A DNA stretch of 64,000 nucleotides from Vanessa cardui (GCF_905220365.1 NC_061135.1:13545501-13609500); one strand, 5' to 3'. Positions 42,406 through 56,300 are shown, counted from the first letter of the stretch. Notes: generated by a model from the letters alone, not told the origin. Translations and numbers: made by a program.

Positions 42406-43354
42406 ATTATGCCTAAAATTTGACGACTAATTCTTAAACCACAATTGCAACAGCGGCTATAACTAACAATAAGTAGGGCATACATTTTTAAAGTATGTAT
42501 TTTAAATATGAATAATATATTTTTTTTATTGATTACTTGTACCCATGTGACGCCGTACGGTGTTGCTAGTATAATATTCAATGTAAACAATAATCAGACG
42601 CATCTTCACTATTGAATTCTTTTTGCGAATATTTGATGTACGTGAATAAATAATTAGCATAGACAAATGTTTTGGTAAAGTTTTATAATCCGCCCACGAA
42701 GGGTTGTCGTGTTAATCCGACTATTATCGGATGATCAGTCCGCCCTCAATGTTACTATTACGAGAGGTATTATACCGAATGTTACTTTGAAAAATCCTTA
42801 GGGAACACAATAAAGGGTTGATGTATTTTAATAAACATGTTTTTAACAACGACGTATAATAAGTTCTGCTCCTGTTTTGTTACAAAAACTTTAAAGTTAC
42901 TTGAATAAAATTAATTTAAATAAAATAATTTAATTTATAAATTTGCATATTTATCACTAAGTAACTATTGATTAATGTATATTAACACACAAACATCCTT
43001 GGAAATAAAGTTTGTCTATTATATCGTACGATGTGTGGGAATACAATATGCATATTTTAATGGAATTAGTTAACTTAAAAAAAACATAGGTTTGGATTTT
43101 ATTTTATTACATCTTCTCTAGCAATATATGTGTGTATGTCAATCGTTGATATTCTGTTTTATATAAATACAATTGAATTCTTATTGATAGTAGTGATACA
43201 GTGATAAATTAGTTCTAGCTAGGGCAAACGCCTGATCTTTTTTGAGGAGAAATATCACGCTTCTCTATTACTTAGTAGAAGAGCGTTGCAAGACCGTCTT
43301 TGTATAATAAACGTATTAGTATAGTATAGTATTGACTACACAAGACATAACATA

Positions 43355-43560
43355 ACATCTTAGTTCTCAGAGTTAATGGTACATTGGCGATGAAAATGAA
43401 TGTTAAATATTTCTTACAGCGCCAATGTATTAAACATGGCCGCATTGGGCAGTAATTTGTTATTTCATATATATAGGTTTCCTCGTGATAATTTCCTTCA
43501 CTCTAGAACGAGATGAGTTATATAAATGTTAGAAATATGAGAATTCAGTGGCGCCTGTGT
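43355..43560. mobile_element. SINE-B fragment followed by a reverse SINE-A fragment
   Basis: 43355-43460 has ACATCTTAGTTCTCAGAGTT and CTTACAGCGCCAATGTATTA (SINE-B, plus). 43485-43560 has TTTCCTCGTGATAATTTCCT and GAACGAGATGAGTTATATAA (SINE-A, minus). Confidence 0.5.
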
Positions 43561-44330
43561 GTGTGTGTCAATAAATAATGATGCCAGAGAGATTGTCCAT
43601 GTCATAAGATCTCTAAAATTGGTCCGATTGAATTTAAATGTGACTATTAATTAATTAAGTTTTCTGAGTTGAGACAGGTTTAGCTTTTTATAAATTTCAA
43701 TTTAATTTCCTAAATAGGTAATAAAGGGGTAATGAATATGACTTTTACCCCTACGAAGTCAGAGCGGATACATAGTATATTATACCAAAGGCATAAACAC
43801 ATAATTATGTTCAGAATAATAAATACAGATACAAAAAAAAAAGTTACATTCAACTAGTTGAGATGAAATTATTAAATTAATTTTGATGCTGGCGACATTA
43901 CAATATAAATTTAGTACATATATTGTTCAATATATTTATCATGTAATAATTATTTATCAAAATAAATCAATTGGGTAATCCATTTATTGATATTTTATAC
44001 TCTATTATTTTTAGCAATGTTATTTTTTATCTGTATTCAATCGGATGAAAAAAGTTCGCGTTTATTTTAGTAAAATATGTAAATCCGTTCCACAGATAAC
44101 ATTCAATATTGGAATATTAACAATCGTTGTCAATTATAACAGAACACATCGAGCGAACAGATACAGCAATTACGGGAGCAGGAAGCCCGCGCAGGCGCTC
44201 TGCCTAATTGTTTCCGTCTTTGCCCCCCACCGCCTAAACCCTCCACTCGAGCCAAATATGAAATGTTAACTTCAACTTGGATTTTATTTTATTAATCTCA
44301 CTTTTATACAAACTTATTTTTTTTATATGT

Positions 44331-44420
44331 GAGCTGATATGGCTGAGTTAAATGACATTAGTCAGGAATCGCAATTTCAAACCTGGGCAACCACTTTTAA
44401 GTTTTGATGTGTCTTTTGAG
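44331..44420 (+). mobile_element. SINE-A head fragment
   Basis: GTGAGCTGATATGGCTGAGTT and a decayed B box (AATTTCAAACCTGGGCAACC). Strongly degraded. Confidence 0.4.
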
Positions 44421-44519
44421 AAAAGTGCGGCCCCCACTTTTCTCATAAGTCCAATTTATAGGTTACTCTTTTCCGTATATAGTTTAAAAGTACGACAACC
44501 TGCTTTTAAAAAAGTTTAC

Positions 44520-44720
44520 AAACGAATATATATCAAACTAGTTGTCGCCCGAAGTTTTGCTCGTGTTTTAAGGGGTTGATTTTATGAGTCAGGCAAAAAC
44601 GTCCTTCTTTGGAGTTCAAATTTGTTTCAAAACAAATTTCATCAAATTTAGTTCAGTGGTTTGATCGTGAAAGAGCTACAGATAGACAGAGTTACTTTTA
44701 CATTTACCTATAATTAGTAA
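44520..44720 (-). repeat. Dispersed repeat related to 56875-57510
   Basis: Reverse orientation: CTAGTTGTCGCCCGAAGTTT, CATCAAATTTAGTTCAGTGG, then GACAGAGTTACTTTTACATT. Confidence 0.5.
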
Positions 44721-45354
44721 GTATTATTTTATTAAATATTTTTTCTTATACCTGCTTAATGCATATTCGTTTATTTGCGATTCAAAGCATTCATATTATT
44801 GATATAGTACAGAAGCCGCATCGATGTCAATATTTTTTCATCGGCAACGTGATACGGTCACCCGGAAACAATCTGCCGCGGACAAAGCGATGTGCGCTAC
44901 TACGCACGTGTCGCCGCGTGTCAATATACAGCGACCCATAAGTACGAAACAATTTGCACTACACAAATATACACCTTATTGCAATATTGATAAGAAGTAT
45001 GTTACAATGTATTATTATTAACACAGCTATATATCTATGAACCGATCAAATTAGCAAGTATGAGTAATTGCTATTCGTTCTTATCAGGTTCATTGCGTTT
45101 CAGCGTCGATTTGTAACGCTGTAAATTAGCTTTGTTCCCATGCATCTATTAAATCAAGAAGTTGTCATATTATTTATCTTAAGTTTGTTTTTGTAAGGAG
45201 ACAAAGCCCACCGGCATATGGAGGACCTAGAATCTTATCTGATTATAAAAAAAGCAGAATTTATTATATATCAGCGGGGTCGCTAGTATATGCAATGCTA
45301 ATGGTAACTTTACTTTTCTTGTTTCTATATTGTCCATTTATGGTGCAAAAAAAC

Positions 45355-45485
45355 GTTACTCTCGAATTACACTATCTATTAAAAGAAACCGCATCAAAAT
45401 CCGTTGCGTAATTTGAAAGATAAGCAAACATAGGGACAGACAGCGGTACCTAAGCATGTTTGTTTTATACTATGTAATGATAATG
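45355..45485 (+). repeat. 3' part of a CGGCTTCGCACGGATGC-family repeat
   Basis: Contains TCGAATTACACTATCTATTA, CCGCATCAAAATCCGTTGCG and TTGTTTTATACTATGTAATG, as at the end of 15090-15350. Confidence 0.6.
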
Positions 45486-46550
45486 AAGTTCCGTCTTTTT
45501 CAGAATTCGTCTTTCTATAAATAATTAATTAAATAATTGATCGTCAGATTTTTCAGCCAAATATGACAAAACGAAACGAAAATATTTGGTGACCACCTGA
45601 ATTCTAGTGCGTACGAAAACGATGTAAAATTCTCGTACCTGTTAAGGAACTTTGCAAGTAATTTTGATACTGAAATAAATACATATTTCGTACTATTATA
45701 ATAATTTATAGTAACGAATTATGGTAATTACTGTCCTTTTGTGTGTGCGAGGCGTATACAAGTGAGTAGCGACGACATATAAGTATCAAATAATTTTTTT
45801 ATATTTTAATCGAATACGTGGTTAAAAACGATAGTTTGGTAAAACAGATAAAAACCTAAAATAAAACTAATATTCGACTCATCTCCATTTATATCGAACA
45901 ACGAAATAGTTTAGTTTAATCATTTAAACTGGCAACACTGATATGGAGAAAAAAAAAAGAAAAAGAAACTGTCATGTTTTGAATGAAATCAAGCATATTA
46001 TTGAGCAGTAAATGTCTAAGTATAATATTTGCGCAACCCTTCATCATCGGCGGTAATGACGCTAAACACCCCGGCTTACCGTATTCCCTTGACATCTGCT
46101 TTGTTCGACCGAAATCTATTTAATCGTATCGTATTGCTAATTTCGGTATTAGTCGGTGCGTTCCGTCGCTTATTGAATTATCCATTCCGTTTGCGGGGAC
46201 TCCTTCGTCCCCTGGGTCTTCGCGATGGCAAGCTCGTTTTGCGCACTGTTAACTTTAAAATACGCTCTCGTCCTCTTTTATTTATCACCCGACATTGAGA
46301 TTGTTGAGGAGGGTAATGCGTGTATATGTTACTAAGTCAAGTGTATTTTACAACTTTTTATTTTTAATAATTTTATAAAATACGATGACGTGATGAATGT
46401 TTTTTTAATTGTAAATTACCGCACAAAAGTCCCAGTTTTGGTTGTCCAAAATTATCTTACATGTAACGATAGAAGCTTCTATAACCACACTGTCAGTGAC
46501 GATGATAACTTATACATAATTATAAAGTAGACAAACCCTTAGACCGGTTA

Positions 46551-46848
46551 AAGTAAAGTAAAGTAACAGCCTGTAAATTTCCCACTGCTGAGATAAGGCC
46601 TCCTCTTCCATCAAGGAGAGGGTTTGGAACGTATTCCACCACGCTGTTCCAATGCGGGTTGGTGGAATGCACATGTGGCAGAATTTCGATGAAATTAGAC
46701 ACATGCAGGTTTCCTCACGATGTTTTCCTTCACCGCCGAGCATGAGATGAACACAATTAAGCACATATATATAGTGGTGCTTGCCTAGGTTTGAACTCGA
46801 AATCATCGGTTAAGATGCACGCGTTCTAACCACTGGGCCATCTCAGCT
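46551..46848 (-). mobile_element. SINE-A copy, full length, 7-bp target-site duplication
   Basis: Reverse orientation with an AAGTAAAGTAAAGTAACAGCC tail side, complete body and head (GGGCCATCTCAGCT). The duplication CCGGTTA is at 46544-46550 and 46849-46855. The overlapping 98- and 60-codon ORFs are artefacts. Confidence 0.88.
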
Positions 46849-49401
46849 CCGGTTATATATATATTCAAATGAAATTCCAATAATCCTATTAGTACAAAGA
46901 TAAATACATAGTCTATCCTTGGACACAATTTCAACAAATGAAGACATTAAATCAACGTCCAAATATTGACATAACGAAAGCCATCCACTTCACTCGAAGT
47001 TATTTCACCACTCTCTGCCCATCGACGTGTAAAACATCTATAAAACCGTCGTTAATTCGCGAACATTTAGTTCATAATTGCTATAATGGGGTGCACAATG
47101 GGCTCGCGTCGTTGAGCATCGAGACGAGGAATGAGGAGACACTCAATTATGTGGCATTCAGGCTCTGCTGTTTGCACTGGTGCCCGGTCGAGTGTGACGA
47201 GAGCTCTCATTGGCTAACCACCCTCAGGGGGACACCCCTCTGCCTTTCATAACAAGGCTTTGTGGATAAGCCGTATTTTGAAACTGACTGAATTGGAGAT
47301 ACGAAATTAATGGAAATAAACACTCAGTTGTAAGCCCTATAGGTATGAAACTAGAATTACTATATTAACTACGTATCACGTTATATATTAAATTAATAAG
47401 AAATAAAATTTCTTGATTTTTACTTTTCATACAATAATATAATATTGATTAGGTATACCATCTAGTTTTGCTACATATATTTATTTATTTTTATAATAGT
47501 TAATTATAATTTTTATAATTATTATAAATTTAATTGCATATATTGTATAAATATTTTTTACTTTTTTTTATTATTTCGGTATTTACCTATCGAAGTTTTA
47601 ATTAAAATACTTCCTGTATCTTCTTTTTTAGATAAAATATTAATGGTATTTTGCATTGCATAAATCGAACACTGCCTAACCGAAAAACCTACTAATCGAA
47701 TATACTCATACATCGCCAACGGTTTCGCTTATAATAAATATACCTAACGATTACAAACTACATATCTATGACTGCGGCGCTTCGCCTAGGTATTATAGGT
47801 ATTTTCAAAATAACGTTCCACACTAGTCTTTCGGCGAGCGGGCGAGTTAGCGAGCAGTCGCGAGTCAGCCCCAACCCACATTAATGTTATTATTTGGCAA
47901 CATTTACTAAATAATTTGCTCGTTAAACGTCCGCCGATACGACCCCGTCCCGGCTTCCCTAACTACCGTATTGTGTCGTGCCTCCCCGGGGCACTAACGA
48001 CTGGATTCAACCAATACGATTCTAACATTAATTACTTTCTCGTCTTTGTGTCGAATATTTGTAGCAACATGCTCTTTTGTGACGCTATGAAATGAATAAC
48101 ACGCATTGTACCGCGGATTACGAAACTGCCGTCCGCGTCCACGAAGACTTATACGTTTGGATCTGATGAGTTTTCTTTAATCTTACGCTGTGCGGGATTA
48201 TTTTTGTGGCTGCGTTCGTATTTAATCCGGAAACGAGACGCTGCGACTTCGGAGGCCCGACAAATGCGGAATTGCAAACTTATTTCATACGTATGTATAT
48301 CGTACATCGTATATTTGAATCATTGCTATCTATCGTCTATTCATTGCTCTCTCTTTTATTCCACGCGTAGTAAAATATACAGGAACTCTCCTTCGTACTG
48401 TTTATTTTTACCTAAACATATTATAATCTAATTTAATAACATTTTAAAATGTCTGGCTAATATAAGTATAACGAACCGTTAACCAGTAGGTCTAAAGGAT
48501 GATTTACCTTATAAAATAAATACTTCTTCTAACCATTACGGTATAGAAATGGTATGGGTAATTACTTAAATTCAATTTCTCCCTCTAAAAGCAATTCAAG
48601 GGTTTTACCTACTTTATACTAGCGAAATCGAACAAACGTATTCTCTACATATATATATATGTAGTTATACCAATTGTCTTGGCGATCGGTTGTATAAGTT
48701 GATCTGCTAGTATATCAGTACAACAACCCGCTCCATTCAAAAATTACATGTACATTTTCAAGTTAAAGTTTCAGGTGTATATTAACGTCCATCTTTATAT
48801 TTGAGAAAATAATAAACAAAATTTGGTGATTTGATGCTTAGGTACTGGCAGCTTTACCGAGGCGTAATTCATGTAAAGCATATAAACTGCCAAAGCTTTA
48901 CCGCCCTGAGTGGTTTATTAAAAAAAATTGCCTATATTTTTCCAAGGATTCAAACTATCTTCAATACCAACTTCATCTAAATAATCTATCGAATTTATAA
49001 TATTAGTGCAGACAGAAACTGTCGCTACTTTTCATTTGTAAATAAACATAAAACGAACACAAGACTACTAAATCCTGTATCTCTAATATACGGCACCAAA
49101 ATATTTGCCCGCGGCAGCTATGATGTATGTAAATGTGGGTAATTGTTTTCACTCCCCTACCCAACCGCTTTTGAACTTAGGTGCCTGTTTGCACGCTAGC
49201 TTGGAAGGGAATGTGAAATTTGAATATTAACCAAAACACATACGTACCTATATTTCGCTTTATATATTGTGCTATTTTTTGCGTAAATAAAATAGGTAAT
49301 GAAATAACGGAAATTAATAACTTTGCTGTTGGTAAATAATTATAGGACATTTAAATTATTTATATACACAATATTTTTTTAAGTACATTGTAATTGTTCA
49401 T

Positions 49402-49713
49402 TGAGTGAGTGAGTCGAGATGGCCCAGTGGTTAGAACGCGTGCATCTTAACCAATGATTGCGGTTCAAACCCAGGCAAGCACCGCTGATTCATGTGCTTA
49501 ATTTGTCTTTATAATTCATCTCGTGCTTAGCGGTGAAGGAAAACATCGTGAGGAAACCTGCATGTGACAAATTTCATAGAAATTCTGCCACATGTGTATT
49601 TCACCAACCCGCATTGAAACAGCGTGGTGGAATATGTTCTAAGCCTTCTCCTCAAAGGGAGAGGAGGCCTTTAGCCCAGCAGTGGGAATTTACAGGCTGT
49701 TGTTGTTGTTGTT
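49402..49713 (+). mobile_element. SINE-A copy, full length, 9-bp target-site duplication
   Basis: Head GAGTCGAGATGGCCCAGTGG, B box GCGGTTCAAACCCAG (one G short), body and TTG tail. The duplication ATTGTTCAT is at 49393-49401 and 49714-49722. Close in sequence to 578-884. Confidence 0.88.
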
Positions 49714-49982
49714 ATTGTTCATACCTTATACTGTCGAATAGTTTTCATCATATTTACCAATTACATATAACTATAAATAAAATATACATTTGTCAAAATT
49801 TTATTATTTTCACTTACTAATTACGTTACCGAAGTATGTTCATTTTTAGGTAAAGTAATGATACGGGTTAAATGAAGAGACTGTCTAACTGAAAAAACGT
49901 AATTGTGTATATATATGTATAGATATACTTAATAGGTAAATATAGTTATGTATCGTCTTTTGTTTTGCATTATTTCATCTCT

Positions 49983-50155
49983 TATCAAAATCAAATTAAA
50001 ATAAATCTTATTCAGGCAGACTTCTAGGAGCACTTTTATCTAAAACTGGTAGCTTTGTTTTAAAAAGGTACATCTTGTAATAAAAACCAGTCAAAAGTGC
50101 TACTAAAAGCCTACTTAGATAAGGTTTATTTCCGTTTGATTTTACCGTGGTAATT
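49983..50155. repeat. Small foldback of the AAATCAAAT repeat family
   Basis: Left ATCAAAATCAAATTAAAATA and CAGGCAGACTTCTAGGAGCA pair imperfectly with right AGTGCTACTAAAAGCCTACT and GGTTTATTTCCGTTTGATTT. Related single arms occur at 17548-17640, 24745-24865, 36077-36165, 37185-37235 and 41480-41540. Confidence 0.5.
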
Positions 50156-50232
50156 GTGTATGTGTAAATGTTTAGACAATGTGAAAATGCAAGACCAAAT
50201 CATCAATCTTGTCACTATATTTATTTGAAGGA

Positions 50233-52062
50233 TTAGTATAATTTAAAAATATGTCTCGCATCAATATTAACATTCGACGCTTCAGTCCAGTACTCGTTTG
50301 AGAGACACCACTTCATACCATTAAGACCATTCCACCATTTCCTAAAATATTCCTTACTTGAAGGTGTATGATTTTGATTTAACTCATAACAAAGTTTGCA
50401 TAAGGGATGGTTTGATTTAAAATCAGAAGATACCGTGTATAAGTTAGTCCATTTGAAGTATTTTTCATACAAAGCTGGAGTTTGTATGGCTTCGTACATA
50501 GCGAACGCCAAATTGTATGGGTGCATCTCACGGGCGTTTATATACGAGCTCGGCGGCAGGAATCTAAGGATAATAAAATGAGATTTATAGATAGGATCAG
50601 CACAGACTCATCTCACAAAATATTTAAATTGCATGAAATTAAATCATAGTTTTATAATTTGTTTTCCTCAGATTTTCAGATTAAAGTCTAAGATCATTAG
50701 GTATAGACCAGGAATGATGAGATCTATTGAACTACTATTCGTAATGATATTTGTTTAGTTGAACTAATTGCAATGTTAAAGTAAACAAGATTGTCTTTCG
50801 TCAGGGCGTCACGGTTAGATGTGAAAATGATCCCATGACGAATAAAGGGACGGAGAAGGTACCACTGATTTTTTAGTGGGTATTCTTGTGCACCGTGGCG
50901 CACACGGCGTCCGGGGTACTGGCGAACATACCCAACTTCCACGTGGGGAAAACGGGCCATTCAAGAGATAAAAAAGACTAGCTTGTCTATGTAATGTAAC
51001 TATAATTTTAAGTTAATAAACCTCTATTGGTTCATAAAAAGAAAGTACTTTACTGGCAAAATTATTGGTATATATTCACATCAAATAATGTACCCACCTT
51101 TTCATGAGACGATAAATGGTATGTTATAATTAAGTATGAAATGTATCCATGAAACCAAACCTGCTGTAGTTAGCGCCTCCATAAACAATAGGGACAGCGT
51201 AATTATTGTAACCATGAAGAACTTTCTCCGTCACGTAGTCCTCCGCTAAAGAGTTCTCAAAAGCGATATAAAAGTAGTAATTCTTCTTTATCATTTGCTC
51301 GCAGTCATCATCAGGGCAGTTCACGTGCGAACATTTACCGTACACATCGATTTTCAAACCAAAATTGAAAAGATGCTCTTGTAGTCGCGTCAGATATTCG
51401 TCTCTTAAGCTATCGGCTCTGCAGTGGCTCACGAGCCAGGCGGCTGCTTTCCTCTTCCCTTTTAAAATAGCTCTTGTTCTCTTAGCAATAGGGCGGGAAC
51501 TTGTATGCCACTTCACTGAAACCCCGGGGGCGACAATCGCTCCCTTAAGATTTCTCACTACAAAGTAACTCGACACAATATCGGAGTCAAGACGGTATGT
51601 AAAAGTCCAATTGAAAAATCCGTCATTATATACTTCGCAAGCTGGAAAAGAATATGATGATTCTAATGTACTAAATATATATATTTGTCTATCACTTCGG
51701 ATCGGTGGTCTGTCTTTGGAGACGAGGATGTCGTCATTAAAAAGTACAGCGTCAAATCTTGTGTAATCGTCAAAGAGCGCTTTGTTCTTCGTCAAAACAC
51801 AATTACTGTTTGAACAGTTTAGGTTTCGCAATAATAATTTATCCTTTTCGATTTCAGGATAATAATAGAAATTTGTCCAGATCAAAATATATTTATTCCA
51901 TCTTGCTTTCGTGTCTATTCCCTGTGTTATAGAGAAAATGGAATTGATATCATCACCTAACTTGATGAGATAACTAATAAACCATACATACAAAAAAACA
52001 CAAATACAAAAGTATAACAATGATTTTGTATTACATTTTGGAATGTTGAAAAGACAAACCAT
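50233..52062 (-). CDS. GT10 alpha-1,3-fucosyltransferase
   Basis: Golgi enzyme that transfers fucose from GDP-fucose in alpha-1,3 linkage onto N-glycans or other glycans. Exon 1 is 52062-51161 and exon 2 is 50563-50233; the junction splits an Arg codon (AG/A) and gives 410 residues, usual for insect family members. An N-terminal membrane anchor at about residues 15-34 (LLYFCICVFLYVWFISYLI) gives type II topology. The family motif is intact: FYIAFENS (about 264-271), EDYVTEK (274-280) and PIVYGGANYSR (292-301), continuing in exon 2 as FLPPSSYINARE. Exon 2 also holds CKLCYEL, the C-terminal cysteine pair region. The donor is GTTTGG, weaker than usual; the acceptor is TCCTTAG. The 597-base intron has an unexplained 78-codon ORF (50724-50960). 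Whether it acts on core N-glycans (FucTA type) or other acceptors is not decided. Confidence 0.88.
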
Positions 52063-53912
52063 TTTTAGAAAAACTCATTAAAAAAAGCAATTCATATGTC
52101 ACAATCATTTTTTTTCTGGTATATGTTTGCGCTTGATTTGAGCGCAAATTATTATGCCAATTTAACAGATTATATATAGACGGTATATAGGTGATTTATG
52201 ATTTTAAAGTTTTATCCATAATATATATGTGCAAAACATCCGTATCTACTGAATCTTCATATAAATCTAAAACATACTGTATTAATAAATTTGTACAATA
52301 AAATAAAATAATTATTGGAATACAACGTACCAATATACAGATATATAGATATTTATCAATCATGACTTGAGAGGTCCTTCCTAACAGCGAATAAAATTTA
52401 AAAAGTTAAAGCTAAAATTTTGTACATATCTACGTACATTTGTCGTGAAGCCTTCAATATATATCTATAAATAGATGTACCATAGTTTATTAGCATTATA
52501 TAAAAATGTTTTATCTAAACACTTGACCGGATACAGAGCGATTGGAAAAGATTTAACTAAGCATAATTTTGCGTGGGAGTATTAGAAGATCTATTGTGCC
52601 TTAGGTGGGCACTGCGCCTGTTCAAGAATTTAGACAACCTGACAATAGCTTTTAACACTCTACTAATCCGAGATTAAGATAGTATCAGGCCAGGACACGA
52701 TAAACACTCGACTCGCAAACACAATTCACCTTTCATGAACAGTTAGTTTCGAGTGTTGAAAAAATACTGACCATCGTGACGGTCCGTCAACTCGGACGAG
52801 ACGAGAGCATTGTGCTCAGAAATATACAGTTATTGTTGGCAAAATAAAACCATTGTTGGAGTGTAAAATGCTCGAGCAAAAACTGTGGACAATGGCGTGT
52901 AATTGAATTAAGTCGGTTTCGAAACGTTGTTCCGATGTGTACGTCCGTTCTTGGAATGTGTGGGATGTGTGGAGTGCTTATTGGCGAGGCGCCGAGCTGC
53001 AGCTGCCCTGCCCTACTTCCTGAAGACGTCTGCGATCATGTCTTGCTGTTTTGTTTAATTACATACGCGATACAACACTTAACATCACTAATTATTAAAT
53101 TTTAATTTATTGTTAAAAAAATAATATTATATCATTGTCACAAAGACCAATTAGTTTTTTCAGGCGTATTTCTTAATAAGTATAACTCTGAACCGGTAGT
53201 TGCTATATTTTATTAATCTTGTAATTTAAGAACTTGTAGGAGGCTACAGTGACAAAATAATTTCTATTAATAAAAATTGAAAAATATTGAAAAATTGTGA
53301 ATAGAAGTAGGTACATACATACATCAGCTAAACTAGAACATACCTAGAACGGAGTAGTTGTATCAGATATATAATAATAATTAAAACTTAATCAGAAACC
53401 ATGTAAATTTTTCTGTGAATTGATTTAAATAACATTTTATTATTTAAATTAAAATACTGGAAGTAACAGTTGGGAAATTGTTACATACTTAATTATTATT
53501 AATAAAACGTATTAAAATTGTCTGAGTATATCTAAATTGAATTCTCTTTGAATACCAAGGCCAAAAGGCTTTGAATTTTCATTATCGGAGGACTTGATTA
53601 TACCTAATAATAATTAGGAGTACATTATGCACTAGCTGTACCTACTCATGACATACGCGCTTGAATTATACAAAAATGAATATTATGGTAGCCTAACATA
53701 CTTCTTATTATATCAGTTATCTGGCCGCCAAAATCGTATATACATAGGTACATATGCATTAAGTAAAAAGGACCATTTTAAGATTACAAACAGACACTCC
53801 AATTTTATTATGTGTAGATAAACATATAAACGAGACATATTGCTTAATAGTGATAATAAAACATGGATGACTTAATTAAAGAAAACTGATACAATGGTTT
53901 GCGTCATACAAC

Positions 53913-54169
53913 CAGTCGAGAACCAATTTGTGAATAAAGATGGCCCAGTGGTTAGAACGCGTGTATCGTAACCGATGATTGCGGGTTCAAACCCAGGCAA
54001 GCACCGCTGATTCATGTGCTTAATTTGTCTTTATAATTCATCTCGTGCACAGCGGTGAAGGAGAACATCGAGGAAACCTGCATATGTTGGTGGAATATGT
54101 TCTAAACCTTCTCCTCAATGGGAGAGGATTCCTTTAGCCCAGCAGTGGGAATTTAGAGGCTGTTGTTGT
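53913..54169 (+). mobile_element. SINE-A copy with a body deletion, 7-bp target-site duplication
   Basis: Head GATGGCCCAGTGGTTAGAAC, B box GGGTTCAAACCCAGG, body shortened between GGAAACCTGCATATG and TTGGTGGAATATG, TTG tail. The duplication ATACAAC is at 53906-53912 and 54170-54176. Confidence 0.8.
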
Positions 54170-54966
54170 ATACAACGTGGCAATCGTTTGAAATAATCAT
54201 TGTGTTAAATAATGTTACATTCTATCTTGATTGGTAGAAATAAATAAAATAATAAATAGTTTCAAACACTAATAACAGACTGAATCTAAAACGACCTCAT
54301 TTGTTGAACTCGTCTGGCCATATCAAATAAGTCCAGACTCGAGGGACCAGTGTCTAGTAGGTATTGAAGAGTATATTATCCAAGTCACCCGCTCCCTATT
54401 CCCACGACGCCGTCACCCACACAGATGTATCACCTGAACTACATCTAAAATCGATAGCAAAACTGGCACTGGGTTAATCAATATTAAAACATAAACCCTA
54501 ATATTGACTTATAAAGTGTTTAATCTAAAAAGTGTCAGCGGAAGTCCGCTACCCAGTAGCATATTGACACAATGAATAAAGTACTTACAAATTATTTTTT
54601 GCTTACTTGAAAATATCTACAAAGCGTTCCCAAGGGTTCGGTTTAAGCTGTTTAAATATTTATGAACTATTTACGTATTGACAAAATGAAATTTTCGACA
54701 ATGGCTTTCACGTATTGTTCGAATGAACACGAATGTTTTCAATCGTGAACGATTTAATACCACTCGACGGCTTCCGAGTCGGGAGAGAATTGATTTATTT
54801 ACGCTAGCTTTGAGAATTATATATTTGATTCGATACGTTTAATTGGAAAGGTTACTAAATGTTATTTAATTGTAATCGATATATTTTGTTCACATTTGTA
54901 TATTTTTTAAGTTACTAAAAACTGAATTTGTTTAGTTTCAAATTAAAAAAACTAAGTTATATACTT

Positions 54967-55215
54967 ACCTTGGAGTAGTGGTGCAAATAGCTTCATCAAA
55001 AGTATAATACCTCGCCTCATTGCCTCCACTGGTGACAGGAGGTTCGTTTTTTGCCCAGAGGATCGGAATTGCGATTCAACGGGGAAAGGCTGCTAGCATT
55101 CTTGCCAACATTCCACGCGGTCAAGATTTATACAGTAACTAGTTTTAGTTCATATTTGTATATATATATATATTTAAGCATTTAATGTTGTTAATTCTTA
55201 TGTTAATAAAGTTAT
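54967..55215 (+). pseudogene. C-terminal end and 3' UTR of a retroelement (same family as 21780-21960)
   Basis: The last 27 codons before a stop (55059-55142) are open and include RIGIAIQRGKAASILANIPR, which resembles the C terminus of invertebrate retroelement proteins as I recall them. The following TTCATATTTGTATATATATA region is shared with 21950-22010. The upstream part has in-frame stops. Confidence 0.5.
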
Positions 55216-56149
55216 ATACTTATAATAAGTAATATAGGTCTGTTTAAAGGGTCCGGGGTATATTGCATTAGATAAAGCAAACGTGCGGAAGACAACGTAG
55301 TCGGGTCCGGCGGGAGTTTTATTTGCGAGTAGTGAGCCCAATAAACATACCTACCTATGTCTATAGAATTGTTGTTGATATTAATAATGTCTAAAATTAT
55401 GTCACGTGTCATATGACACAGAGTAAATAGGTAAGTGACGATTGTCAATGGGGTGAAATAGTAGACTTTTTTAAAGGCTTTTTTTTATTAAATTATGCAT
55501 TTGGACACGGCCAAGGTACAATATGATTTGGAATATATGTGAACAACGTTGATCGCTGAGAAATTAGTTACGAGTGTCTACTCAAATGTAGCTTACATTG
55601 TTACACCCGTGACCGTTAGCAAATATTGCTCTGTTGAAATGACGTAGGTACCTAAATATAAAAAAAAACCATTGAAGAAATGGACATATATTCGTTATAA
55701 TATTTACCTTTTCTATCCGAAATAAGCTCGAAGACCTTGTACCGGCCTGAAACACAGTGCTAGAAAGTATTGTAAAAGATTTCTTGTATTTTTTAATCAT
55801 TATTGTTTCTTAATTTAAATTTTGATACACTACAATATTTATGTTTTGCATGATGTGATAACCTATAATTAAAAGGACATTTAAGTCATTGTCATTAGCT
55901 TTATAATATAATGCATGTAATAATGTTACTTTTGTTGGTTATCCAAATAAATAAATAAATAAATTGATGTTTGTTCAATAACTGATACAATTATTCGCAC
56001 TTGATATCAACAGTAGGTAGGTAGGTACTTACTCAGAAAGTCTTGTTCAAAATTTACAAGCAGCAAAAAAATTAGTACCTCCAAAATATCCTTCTACTTA
56101 ACCCTTTCAGTTTTTTTATTTCAATAGACAACCATCGAGTGACTTTTTT

Positions 56150-56300
56150 ATGGTATGATTGGGTAGAATGACGAACGAATGGGCCACCTGATGGTAAGAG
56201 GTCACCACCGCTCATAGCCAATAGAGCTGTAATAAATTAACCATTTCTTATGCTATATTCCAATGCGCCACCAACCTTGGGAGTTAAGATGTTATGTCAA
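56150..56300 (-). mobile_element. SINE-B copy, partly degraded
   Basis: Reverse orientation with GAATGGGCCACCTGATGGTA, AGGTCACCACCGCTCATAGC and CCACCAACCTTGGGAGTTAA. Confidence 0.65.

Larger units (their letters stand above)
39740..50232. other. Gene-poor region between the cuticle cluster and the fucosyltransferase
   Basis: Holds SINE-A copies (40395-40617, 46551-46848, 49402-49713), SINE-B copies (41385-41470, 42133-42405, 43355-43460), other repeat fragments, and GC-raised non-repetitive islands at 39770-40020, 44040-44265, 46030-46315, 46925-47260 and 47800-48260. No multi-exon gene could be put together. ORFs at 40732, 46029 and 46938 are single-frame and unrecognised. Confidence 0.5.
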
